In this document: in pieces, positions 44,968 through 54,561 of the stretch
Numbering within the stretch: position 1 is the first letter of the stretch
How the letters are laid out: each line of letters opens with the position of its first letter
Assembly (NCBI RefSeq): GCF_000143415.4
Contig: NW_003314297.1
Location: 998,148-1,062,147, forward strand
Direction: 5' to 3'
Length of the DNA: 64,000 nt
DNA from: Selaginella moellendorffii
Lineage: Eukaryota > Streptophyta > Lycopodiopsida > Selaginellales > Selaginellaceae
Notes under the pieces: generated by a model
What the model was told of the DNA's origin: nothing
The model's database searches: none
The model's input: only the letters and a program-made list of their open reading frames with translations
Position numbers and translations under genes: made by a program

Positions 44968-45135
44968 AGTCAGATTTCAAGCTTACGAAAAAGTCGCAGT
45001 ATTTCAGCTCAAGAGAGAAAATTGCTTACTTCCCCTTTTATAAGGCATTAAAGTGTCTGAAAGCTAAGTACGGTAAACGAATAGTATATTCTGGAAATCT
45101 ATAAGATCTGTGAACTTAATCTGGGCCGTCTATTG

Positions 45136-45271
45136 GACAGTCATTGTTGTACAATCTAGACCGTGCATTTAAAACATTCTGGACCGTTTATTTATATACA
45201 ATCTGAGCCGCCCACTGTGTAAAATCTGGGCTGTTGTATTAATTAGATCAAAGCCGTATGATCTGAACCGT
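45136..45271. repeat. 23-bp-phased CCGT-box array between PRT6 and A5
   Basis: Boxes at 45136 (GACAGT), 45159, 45182, 45206, 45229, 45252 and 45266: spacings 23, 23, 24, 23, 23 and then 14 bp, the last caused by a 9-bp deletion. GGCCGT at 45124 precedes the first by 12 bp, as in copy 3. Confidence 0.83.
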
Positions 45272-45603
45272 CCCATATTTAACTGATGGGTGTGGCCGTG
45301 GGGTCTTACAAGAACATGTGTTGCTTTCAAACACTACTTAGGATTGCTTTCATCTTTTCGAGCTAAACTCCATGGCTTTCTCTATCTGCAAGCTTGTAGT
45401 ACGAACTTGAAGGGTTGGAGAGATTTTTATGAGCATTATAGAAAGAGAAGAAATTTTCAAACACGGAACCAAAATAGATAACGACTAAGCAATGCCGTCC
45501 CACGACAACTGTCTATGGCTCGCTATAAATACGAGCCCCTCCCACCTCACAAATCAAACCACTTCTCTCTAATATAACAAGCTTACTTCTCTAGCAGCAA
45601 ATC

Positions 45604-45801
45604 ATGGAGAACAAGGCTTTCTTCGTGTTGTTTTTGGCGCTCGCCATATTTGTCATGATGCTGGCCATGGGCGTGGACGTGGGAGGACTCGCAAAGGCTG
45701 CTGCTCAGCGCTGCCAGTCGGGGTGGTATTGGTATGTCAACAGTTGCCACTGTTGCCAGAGGGGTTGGAGCTGGCGCAACAATCGCTGGTGGCGCAACTG
45801 A
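45604..45801 (+). CDS. Family A peptide, copy A5 with variant cysteines
   Basis: 65 residues, open. The first arm is CQSGWYWYVNSC, the linker is HC instead of HR, and the second arm ends NNRWW, so the last Cys is replaced by Trp while a new Cys appears next to the linker. The total stays at four Cys but the C-x10-C-x2-C-x10-C spacing is lost. TATAAATA is at 45524-45531. This copy is either relaxed or changed in fold. Confidence 0.65.
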   Translation: MENKAFFVLFLALAIFVMMLAMGVDVGGLAKAAAQRCQSGWYWYVNSCHCCQRGWSWRNNRWWRN

Positions 45802-46099
45802 AACCTCTCGTTTCACGGGGTAAGCCCAAGTTAAGAATCAGCATCATAATTGCTTTTGATTTTATCGTTCTGCAGTGCCAAGGGTCTGGAAACAAGAATA
45901 AAGACACTGATAACGTGTTTTCTGTATCGTGCGATGTTGCATAGTATTGCATGAGTTCCAGGAATAAAATATAAATTGTCCAAGCCTTGATACAAAATGT
46001 CTGAATCTGTCCTTGGTCCTTCTCCTGTCTTCTCCAAATCCCACGACTTCCAATCGATTGCTCCAATTATCGGCAAGCAATAAGACTTGATTGGAGCAT

Positions 46100-46276
46100 C
46101 AAAACCAGGCCCAGGCACACCTGCGGTGGGAGTGGAGGTCGGGGGCATCACCAAGGCGATGGCGCAGCCCTTGGTACTGGAATGGATTTCGCTGCGTGCA
46201 ATGCAATTGGTACAGGTATGACAAACAGCTGCCATCGAGGGTGGCGCTGGAATGGCAGCCGCTGCATCTGCTGAAG
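46100..46276 (+). pseudogene. Family B peptide relic, copy B5
   Basis: VGVEVGGITKAMAQ followed by a frame change. YWNGFRCVQCNWYRYD is readable in the second frame and a one-base insertion then breaks it. No signal peptide. Confidence 0.55.
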
Positions 46277-46632
46277 AATTGCCGAAGTTTGCGAGCCTCG
46301 GGCCTCGAAGAAGCACGGGACCGAATCTCGAATCATGAAAAGTTGGGTTGACAGCCTGGATGAGATATATGTAGAATAAGAGTGAACGAAGATGTTTTGG
46401 AGTCTATTCGTCTTTGATGCCCTGGGTCTGGGACTGTCAATGATAAATATGGTGCGTTTTCTGGACAGTTGTTGTTGCAGTGTAACGTTCGCAATGTATG
46501 GACTTTTAATATATAGAAACATGATATACTCAGTCAAAAAACTTGAACCAGAATGACAGGATAATTTAGAACATGACAAATAAAATAGAAAGAAAGCCAA
46601 GTCAATCTATCTGGGCTCAAAATTATATTATA

Positions 46633-46854
46633 NNNNNNNNNNNNNNNNNNNNNNNNNNNNNNNNNNNNNNNNNNNNNNNNNNNNNNNNNNNNNNNNNNNN
46701 NNNNNNNNNNNNNNNNNNNNNNNNNNNNNNNNNNNNNNNNNNNNNNNNNNNNNNNNNNNNNNNNNNNNNNNNNNNNNNNNNNNNNNNNNNNNNNNNNNNN
46801 NNNNNNNNNNNNNNNNNNNNNNNNNNNNNNNNNNNNNNNNNNNNNNNNNNNNNN
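46633..46854. other. Assembly gap (222 N)
   Basis: A run of 222 undetermined bases in the spacer between B5 and C5. The matching spacers of other units contain no genes. Confidence 0.99.
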
Positions 46855-47181
46855 TCTCTTCCAGAGATCGTCAAGATCCAACTATTTATTGGATTTTTAT
46901 TCTTTTCAGTGGCAGTGAAATCTATAGCAATGGTGAAAAGACTAGAATGATGTCTTTACTCATCTGGATTCACAGCTTCATTTCGTGTGTTGTTCTATGT
47001 CCCAGCATTATAGAAAAGAAAAGGAAACGACTTCCTCGACTAACTTTCAAAGGACAAAGTGATGCCGTCCCAAGAGGCGCCACTCAAGCATTGTCTGCTG
47101 CCTCGAGCTATAAATACGAGCGGCCTCACAGATCAAATCACTTCTCTCGAATATACTAGAGTTCGTTGAACTCTTAGTTTC

Positions 47182-47343
47182 ATGGAGAACAAGGCTTGCC
47201 TGGTGTTGTTTTCGGTTCTCGCCATGTTGGTGATGCTGGCCATGGGAGTGGGCGTGGGAGGAATCGCAAAGGCTGCTGCCCAAGGCTGCCTGTCCGATAG
47301 TTGCCACCGATGCCCTCGAGGACGGCGCTGGTATGCTCTGTGA
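47182..47343 (+). CDS. Family C secreted mini-peptide, copy C5
   Basis: 53 residues, differing from C1 at one visible position (CLSDSC for CQSDSC). Signal peptide MENKACLVLFSVLAMLVML, then AAAQGC, C-x4-C-x2-C and the RRWYAL end. TATAAATA is at 47109-47116. The near identity of C1 and C5, which lie 25 kb apart in opposite orientation, suggests recent copying or gene conversion. Confidence 0.6.
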   Translation: MENKACLVLFSVLAMLVMLAMGVGVGGIAKAAAQGCLSDSCHRCPRGRRWYAL

Positions 47344-47594
47344 TCGTAAGGGATTGTTTTGCAAATTTTGGCGACAACGTGTTCTTTGAAAGCGCAAATA
47401 GGAGCGATATGAAGTTAACGGATTATGGATAAAGTCGGTGAAATGACCACCGTTTAGTGCGCCAACCTCATGCACAAATTGCCCCATGTCTTTGGAAACG
47501 CTTATTTGCCATTGACAAATCAAAGTTCTATCTTGTCAGTCTCCAGGAAAACGCCGGTAAGATGACAGGAATCACTACCACGCAGACGTACCGA

Positions 47595-49262
47595 TTCAAG
47601 CTTCTAGAATAGGCCGTGGACGATCTAGAGCAGCGCACATCGTCGCTCGACGACGACTACGCGCAAGTCCTCACAGCTTGCATCGATTTGCGTCAAGGCG
47701 CCAGGCTCCACGCGCTTATCTTTGGGGGCAGCCACCACCAATCCAACAGGTACCTCGCAAATCTTCTCATCCAACTCTGCGCGCGGATCGAGAATGGCAG
47801 GTGTTTATCAGCATCCACGAGTCCAACAGATTAACTTGATGCTTGGCGCTTATGCCCAGAATGGGTACCTTGAGAAAGCAAAAGAGCTGTTTGATCAGAT
47901 GCCACAAAGGGATATTGTTGCTTGGATGGTTTTTATTACGGCTCGTGAAAACCATGGAAACATGGAGGAATGCCAAGCATTGTTGATCAGGTTCCAGAAT
48001 GGGATGTAAATTTCTGGAACTCTCTACTTAAAGCATATGCCCATAACGGGCATATGGACCAGATCTTTGATGGAATGGTAGAACACAAACTGTTATGGTT
48101 TCTGGGTATGCAAGAACAATTCTTGTTAAATAAGTGCTAATTTTGTTTATGAGAATTCCCGAAACCAACGAGCTGGGATGAACTGTACTTGTCACTGCAT
48201 ATGCCCAGCTTGAGCATAATGAAAAAGCCAAGGAGCGTTTCAGTAAAATGCCACACCGCGACTTAATCTCGTGGAGCGCAATGCTAGCGGCAACGTCCAG
48301 CCCGCAAGAAGCAAGGTCTCTGTTTGATGCCATACCACAGAAGAACGTTGCATCGTGGTCGACAATATCACAGCACTGGCCGAGAGAAACCAGCTCGAAG
48401 AAGCTCGCATTCTCTTCGATCGACCTCCCTATCACGACGACGTGGTGTGGACTAACATGATCTTGGCCTATTCCAACCACGGCCACCTCGAAGAAGCCAT
48501 GAAGATGTCCACAGTGCGATTTCGTCGCTTAGACGGCAATGGTGGCGGCAATTGCTTTGCACGGGGGCTTGATCGATGCCAGAGTCTTGTTCGACCAAAT
48601 GCCACAGCACGATAGCATCGCGTGAAACAGAGCAATTGCCCTCGTCCAAGCGCGGGAGCTGAGAGCAACAGCGAGCTGGATTGCCGCGAGCGCTCAAAGG
48701 GGGAATCTCTTGCAGGCCGGGAAGATCTTCTCCACGTTGCCTGATCAGAGCATTGTGGCGTGGAACGCGATGATCCATGGCTGCGCACAGAATGGCCATG
48801 AGCGAAAAGCAGCTGAGTTTTTTGGCAGCATGGAGCTTCCCACCGTGATTGCAAGTCAGGAGAATCGCCTGGAAACTTATCTCGTTTCTGGTCTCGCCCT
48901 CCATCGCCGTGTGGCAGTCGATTACTTTCGATCGATGGTGGCCTAGCACACAGCATTCCGAAGGTCTGCTGCTGGCGATGCCCTTCCAGCCGCATTTCCT
49001 CGCGTGGAAGAGCTTGATCAGCGCTTGCAAGCGGCAAGAACATCGATGCTGCAGCTCGTGCCGCAGAGAAACTCTTGGAGATGGAACCAGGGGACTCGGC
49101 GCTGTACGTGCTCATGTCGAATCTGCAAAAGCAGGATTCCAGAGAAAGCTTGCCTTCCAACGTTCATGGGTGGCCTTGCAACAGCTCGGTTTTTCAAAGA
49201 TCTGGGACAGCACACTGCACCCAAGGAAGAAGAGGAAAAGTAAGAAACATAAACACAAAATT
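47595..49262 (+). pseudogene. PPR pseudogene 3
   Basis: The longest PPR relic of the cluster. It starts DDLEQRTSSLDDDYAQVLTA, RQGARLHAL follows, then AYAQNGYLEKAKELFDQMPQ and MPHRDLISWSAMLAATSS, and later SIVAWNAMIHGCAQNGHERK. Frames change near 47810, 47990, 48330 and 48620. The E-like C-terminal region reaches about 49240. Confidence 0.82.
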
Positions 49263-49309
49263 TGACCAACCTGATGTGATCTAACTGATGAACAGCAAAT
49301 TCGTTCATT

Positions 49310-49650
49310 AGCTTGTTCACAAGCGTAACTTTAACGAGATTTAATTAGTAACAGAAAAGTAATTATAAAATAGTTTTAAACTTATAATCGCTTTCATTCG
49401 TGAGGGTCCTGTCGCTGATCACTACTGCTGCGTGGGCGTGCGGGATTGCCCAAGAGATTGTCAAGAGCCTGCCAGTCAGAAGAGACGATGTAGCATTTAC
49501 CTACTTTTCTTGGTGGAATCGTACCGAGTCTGTGGTCGAAATGGAAGATAAGAACTCTGGAGCGTGTATTAGGAGTATACTAGCATCTCTATGGAACTTT
49601 GAGTTTGTACGAGGGACGTCGGAGATATATGTTCAATTTTGACATGATCA
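49310..49650. repeat. Conserved block between PPR3 and dirigent 3
   Basis: GATTGCCCAAGAGATTGTCA and GATGTAGCATTTACC hallmarks are present. Same relative place as in the other units. No gene recognised. Confidence 0.6.
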
Positions 49651-49654
49651 GTTA

Positions 49655-50185
49655 ACACTTGATAGTGCAAGATTGCCAAAACGAATGAGTGTGTAGGTCC
49701 TGATCTGCAAATATCCCGACACAAATCTGTAAGCTCCAGTGCCTCCAATTACTGCAATCTTCATCAAAGATTAAAGAGATCTGCAAAAGTTACAACGGAC
49801 AAGGATGGCTCAAGGATAGCTAAATATGATTAAGAGATATGCCTTAAGCCCTATTGCCACCTAGGATCATGTCATAAAGAGCGTATATCCTGGTATTCTC
49901 ATCGCCTTGAACACAACCACAAATGTCAAGAACAAACCGGTTGTGATGTTGGTGTTGGTGGAATCGTCGTTGATGTACGTCCCTTTGGCTCTTCCCACAA
50001 TCTGGGAGGCACGTGAAGGAGAACATCGCCGATGACAAACACCACTCCAAAATTCTGGGGGGGTGCGACCAAAACCACCATGGAATTTCATTTGAGTTGC
50101 ATGAGAAAAACAAACTGAGAGGCCGTAGGATTTCTGGTGTTGTCTAATCAATAACATTATCACCAACTACAGCATAACAAAGCAT
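49655..50185 (-). pseudogene. Dirigent protein pseudogene 3
   Basis: Reverse strand. SQIVGRAKGTYINDDSTNTN and TTGLFLTFVVVFK are in one frame, while the upstream FSHATQMKFHG and FGVVFVIG parts lie in others. The best preserved dirigent centre in the cluster, but without a continuous frame or intact C-terminus. Confidence 0.75.
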
Positions 50186-50399
50186 CTATAGTTTAGATTT
50201 CTAAAATTTGAAAAAAATAAATATGTGATCATCCAGGCTAATTGTATATCAATGATTGATGGTTCTTCTTAAACTTTTGTACCCTGATGAAAAGCGAGGA
50301 AGGTAAAAGGACCTTCCTGTGACTTACTCAAGCCGAAAGCCAGATGAATGACGAGCTTTCACTCTTTATTCTATTTGTTTTTCACTTGGTTGTCTCTTG

Positions 50400-51926
50400 C
50401 AGTGCCTGCAATCAAAGAGTAGCATCTAGACAAATTGACTTCAAAGAAACGTACTTCATCAAATTCCCTGTCTCTCAAGGGTGGAAGAATTCACCAGGAT
50501 ACAGAAAGACTCATACCTGGTCGGCGTTTTTACGAAGCGTGCCCCGGAGCAGATGGCTCCACCTCCAAATCACTCTTGACCCGCTTGGGATCATTGGCTG
50601 TCAACTTCCGGACGAGGTTCTCGTCGCTCGTGATCTCGGGGCTGTTCTCCACATCGCGCTTCCTGATCGATTCAGCTTCATCAGTCCATATTGTCAGCTC
50701 AAGTGCAGAGACTACTAACCTGTGGGAAAAAGGCCGGATGCGGGGCTCCATCATGATGAACTTCTGCATTTGTTTCTCCATCTCAGCCCGCTTCTTTGCC
50801 AAAGCGGCGACATCTCCAGGATCGAACACGGTGCCAGAACGATGCGCCACCTCTCGTCCTTGTTCCCGTCCATGAAACTGCTCTGAAACCCCGTAGCGTC
50901 GAGATGATAGGCACACTGGGATCTCGTTTGGAGCCATTTTCTCGCCTGCTGGATGATGAGAGTAGCCACCAGTCGAGAAGAGTGGATCATCCTCCGGAGT
51001 GGCTGAGAACAGCCTTGGCTGCTCGTCAACTTCATGCGCAGGAAAGACGACGAGAGGATCCTCCATCGTGACGTTTTCCCGGCTTCCTTGCTGGCCATGC
51101 ACTGGATCAGCAGCACGAAAGAGTGGATCGTTTCCGGATGCAGACTTGTGGCGAGCACCAGAGGGAAGAGCAGACGGTGGCAGCCGCCTTGGTGGCTTCA
51201 GGAGCTCGCAAATTAGGGGGTCAGCAGCCGCCTTCTTCCTGCCGGCATTCAACTGCGATGATGGTCGAGGCAATACTTTGGTCGGAGGAATATTAATGAG
51301 GTGCTCCTGCTGGCTGCTGCTGCTGCCGCTGTTGCCACCACCAGGCTCATGGCCATACTCCACCAAGATGTCGTCGTGCACCTTCTCCTCTTCAAGAGTA
51401 TCCAGACTCCAGTGACGATGGCTACCAGCGTGAGCAGGAGCATGACGATGGCTGCCGCGAGCACACCAGGTGATGCCACGAATGCTGCTGCTGCTGAAGA
51501 TGGTGCTGACGACGCAGTAGGCGGAGAGGTGCCCAAGCCAAGGGGCCTTGTTATGGTCGAAGGTGGTGGCGATGGCGGCCCGGCCCTCCTTGGTGGCCAG
51601 GCTACAGTCTCGGCGAAGAAGAAGGTGGTGGCCCTGTAGCAGCTCCATCACCGGCTCGTTGATGTCCATGGTGTCTCTTTGTGGGCGGAGGGCTCGGTGG
51701 TGGATGTCCGGTTCCATGATGCTCAGGAGAACTCGCTGGTGGCTTTGCCGGTGAGTGATGTCCCTCTGTGGGCTTTGGTGGTGAATGACTGTGCCTCTTG
51801 ACTGGCGCCGGCGGAGACCTCTTTGGTGGCGGAGATGAAGTTGTCGGCGCCCTCTTTGGCGATGGTTTGGGCGGCGCGTGCTCCCGGTGAGGCGGCGGCG
51901 ATGGCGTGGAGATTTTTGCGAGCCAT
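50400..51926 (-). pseudogene. PRT copy 7, disrupted
   Basis: Starts at 51926 (MARKNLHAIAAASPGAR, already out of the Pro-rich frame). The membrane part is open at 51536-51249 and a long cytosolic stretch with EDDPLFSTGGYSHHPAGEK, MEKQMQKFIMMEP and WTDEAES is open to 50530. No A gene and no CCGT array lie upstream; an RNase H-like fragment and unrelated sequence are found instead. Confidence 0.85.
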
Positions 51927-52069
51927 AGTCAGAGAAGACGCTCAAGCTTACCAGAGAAAGTCGCAGACTAGTATTTCAGCTCAAACAGAGAATTGCTTGC
52001 TTCTTTTTTAGGGCATTTACTTACGATGTGTACGGTAAACGAATGGTAGAGATTGAAAAAGTTCCTATA

Positions 52070-52215
52070 TGTCGCCATAGACGCGGAGGATGCGGTGTGG
52101 AGGCCGGCGACGAGCGCGCGGTACTCGGCCTCGATGATGGCCGGCCGAGGTAAATGCCGCCGCAGGCGACCTCGGCATCGTGGTAATCGAGGAGGAGGAA
52201 GCCGCCGGCGCATGT
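52070..52215 (-). pseudogene. RNase H-like domain fragment
   Basis: Reverse strand. GGFLLLDYHDAEVACGGIY and, after a one-base shift, IIEAEYRALVAGLHTASS resemble the core of an RNase H fold such as those in plant RVT_3 or retroelement proteins. Too short to assign to an element. It marks the end of the PRT7 unit. Confidence 0.4.
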
Positions 52216-52319
52216 TGCACAAGCTTATATAATAACTTGAATAGATTACGCTTCTGATGAAAAGGACCATTTTCTCCACAAAACAAAATGTTCTGTGGGT
52301 TTCCGTAACTATCACCAAA

Positions 52320-53200
52320 GCCCGTCCGGCCAGAGCTGCGGTGAGCCTGTAATCCTCATCCTGTAAACGCGCGCTGCTGGCCCCCCTTTAGAGCTCGCGG
52401 AGTATTATTCAATCTCTCTCTCCTCGACGCCCTCGCGAGGTCCTTCGCCTCGTGTTTCTGCGCGTCAGCTCTGCTGCTCAACATGATAATCGCGCGCGGC
52501 AGCGGGATCGAATCGATGAAGTCGCAGATTTCTAATGCCCCGGGGAGTGATGCTTTGCCAGAGCTCTGGAGCGCCTTCGACTAGCATGAATAGCTGCCGA
52601 GAGTGGGACTTTGCCCGATGCGACATCCGCTTCAAACAGCTCCAACTTATCCACGGAAAGGCTCGTCTCGTTCACGAAGATCCTCCGTCTCACCAAAACA
52701 GTGGTGCTCTCCTCAAATTAGGGCAGCCGGCAGTGGACAACAACCATTCTTATCAGGAGTTACTAAGTAACTTTGTTCAAAATCCCAAGCCAAAACTATG
52801 ACTCCCTTGTCATCTTTTTGTGCAAAAGCAGTCCCAAATCATCCCTCGTCATTTAGCTTTAGCTTGTCTTCATGTGGTTCACTTCGTCCAATTGTACATC
52901 ATATCCAAAGATTATCTCAAACAATCCGTTTGTAAATAAAAATGGAGGCTTTCCTTTCTTCTACTTTCTGTCTGTCACTTAGTGTTCTTGATGAAAGCTT
53001 TATTCCTCTCCTGGATTCGAGTGATGTTTTGGTGTGTGCTCTTGTTTTGCAACTTGTACCATTGAGGTGATTAAGAAAGATGACAGCAACAACTTTGCAT
53101 AAAACGCACCATTTTTATCATTGACAGTCTCAGGGCACCAAACACGTGAATAGACTCCAAAATTTTCTTCGTTCACTCTTAGTCTATTTATATATCACTT
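52320..53200. other. Unassigned spacer between PRT7 and B6
   Basis: An 88-codon ORF at 52535-52801 (opening with TTG/ATG-poor context, containing CREWDFARCDIRFKQLQLIH) has mixed composition but no recognised family and no flanking splice pattern I can defend. The rest is AT-rich and includes a PolyA-like stretch. The final 100 bp match unit spacer sequence (TCATTGACAGTCTCAGGGC). Confidence 0.4.
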
Positions 53201-53252
53201 TTCATGATTCGAGATTCGTTCCCGTGGTTCTTCGAAGCCCTTTGGCAATTCT

Positions 53253-53425
53253 TCAGCGGAAGCAGCGGCTGCCATTCCAGCGCCACCCTCGATGGCAGCT
53301 GTTGTCATACCCGTACCAATTGCATTGCGCGCAGCGAAATCCATCCCACTACCATCCTCCGCAGCAGCGATGCGCCATCGCCATGGTGATCCCCCCAACC
53401 TTCACTCCCACCGCTGGGTGTGCCT
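53253..53425 (-). pseudogene. Family B peptide relic, copy B6 (least degraded)
   Basis: Unlike the other B copies the frame is continuous from VGVKVGGITMAMAHRC through the Cys/Trp region to a TGA at 53253, apart from one in-frame TAG after the CCGGW motif. Motifs FRCAQC, NWYGYDNSC and RWNGSRC are in one frame. The signal peptide and start are still missing. Confidence 0.6.
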
Positions 53426-53736
53426 GGGCCTGGTTTTGATGCTCCAATCGAGTCTTATTGCTTGCCGATCATTGGAGCAATCGATTGGAAGTCGAGGGAT
53501 TTGGAGAAGAGAGGAGGAGGACCAAGGACAGATTCAGACATTTTATATCAAGGCTTGGACAATTTATATTTTATTGCTGGAACTCATGCAATGCCATGCA
53601 GCATCGCACGATACAGAAAACACGTCATCAGTGTCTTTATTCTTGTTTCCAGACCCTTGGCACTGCAGAACGATGAAATCAAAGGCAATTACGATGCTGA
53701 TTCTTGACTTGGCCTTACCCCGTGAAACTGGAGGTT

Positions 53737-53934
53737 TCAGTTGCGCCAGCAGCGATTGTTGCGCCAGCTCCAACCCCTCTGGCAACGGTGGCAACTGTTG
53801 TCATACCAATACCACCCCGACTGGCAGCGCTGGGCAGCAGCCTTTGCGATTCCTCCCACGTCCACGCCCATGGCCAACATCATCACAAACATGGCGAGTG
53901 CCAAAAACAACAGGAAGAAAGCCTTGTTCTCCAT
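53737..53934 (-). CDS. Family A secreted four-Cys Trp-rich peptide, copy A6
   Basis: 65 residues: signal peptide (MENKAFFLLFLALAMF), GGIAKAAAQR, arms CQSGWYWYDNSC and CQRGWSWRNNRC with WRN at the end. TATAAATA is at 53994-54001 on the minus strand, about 60 bp upstream. It is the divergent neighbour of the only intact PRT gene, 627 bp apart, so this pair may represent the ancestral arrangement. Confidence 0.78.
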   Translation of the reverse strand: MENKAFFLLFLALAMFVMMLAMGVDVGGIAKAAAQRCQSGWYWYDNSCHRCQRGWSWRNNRCWRN

Positions 53935-54221
53935 GCTTTGCTGCTTGTTCTATTAGAGAGAAGTGCTTTGATCTGTGAGGCAGGAGGGGCTCATATTTAT
54001 AGCTCGAGCCAGCACACAATGCTAGAGAGTTGTCGTGGGACGGCATTGCTTAGTCCTTATCTAATTTGGTTCCGTGTTTGAGAATTTCTTCTCGTTTCTA
54101 TAATATCTCTCCAACCCTTCAAATGAGGATCACTAAGTTCCACAAAATCGCCTGCTAAAACTTTACAAGTTCATATTACAAGACCCTCGGAAACTTTTGC
54201 CCAGAATCGCATGTGTATGGG

Positions 54222-54343
54222 ACGGTTGAGATCATGTGAGATCGACGGCTTCGATTTAATTAATACGACAGCCAAGATTTTATACAGTGTACGGCTCAGA
54301 TTGTATATAAAGGAACGGTCCAGAAAATTTTAAATGCACGGTC
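54222..54343. repeat. 23-bp-phased CCGT-box array between A6 and PRT8
   Basis: On the plus strand the boxes read ACGGYY: 54222, 54245, 54268 (ACAGCC), 54291, 54315 and 54338. Spacings are 23, 23, 23, 24 and 23 bp. This is the same array as at 40462-40583 in opposite orientation, including the position of the single 24-bp step. Confidence 0.88.
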
Positions 54344-54561
54344 TAGATTGTACAAGAATGACTACTATTCTTCTATTTGTACGAAAATACCATTCGTTTA
54401 CCGTACACATTATATAAGTACGCTAAGTTGAAGTACTTAGCTTGTCAGACACTTTAATGCCCTAAAAAAGGGGGAAGTAAGCAAGCGCGAGTTTCCTCTG
54501 GTAAGCAAGCGAGCTTGAGCCGAAATACTGCGACTTTCTCTGGTAAGCTTGATCTCTGACT

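Larger units (their letters stand above)
28039..51945. repeat. Higher-order tandem duplication of peptide-PPR-dirigent-PRT units
   Basis: Copy I (28039-40248: A2-B2-C2-AT island-PRT4, A3-B3-C3-PPR2-dirigent2-PRT5) and copy II (40795-51945: A4-B4-C4-AT island-PRT6, A5-B5-C5-PPR3-dirigent3-PRT7) share order and orientation. In both, the first half-unit lacks the PPR at the same breakpoint and carries the AT-rich island, and the second keeps PPR and dirigent. Confidence 0.8.

Noticed and set aside
46534-46950. ORFs running through the N gap
   Set aside because: They are produced by undetermined bases.
52535-52801. 88-codon ORF as a gene
   Set aside because: No recognised motif, no supporting promoter or splice signal and flanked by relics; mentioned only within the spacer.
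27661-54343. CCGT arrays as CRISPR-like or short-spacer repeats
   Set aside because: Only about 6 bp of each 23-bp unit is conserved, there are no unique spacers of the right size and the host is a plant.
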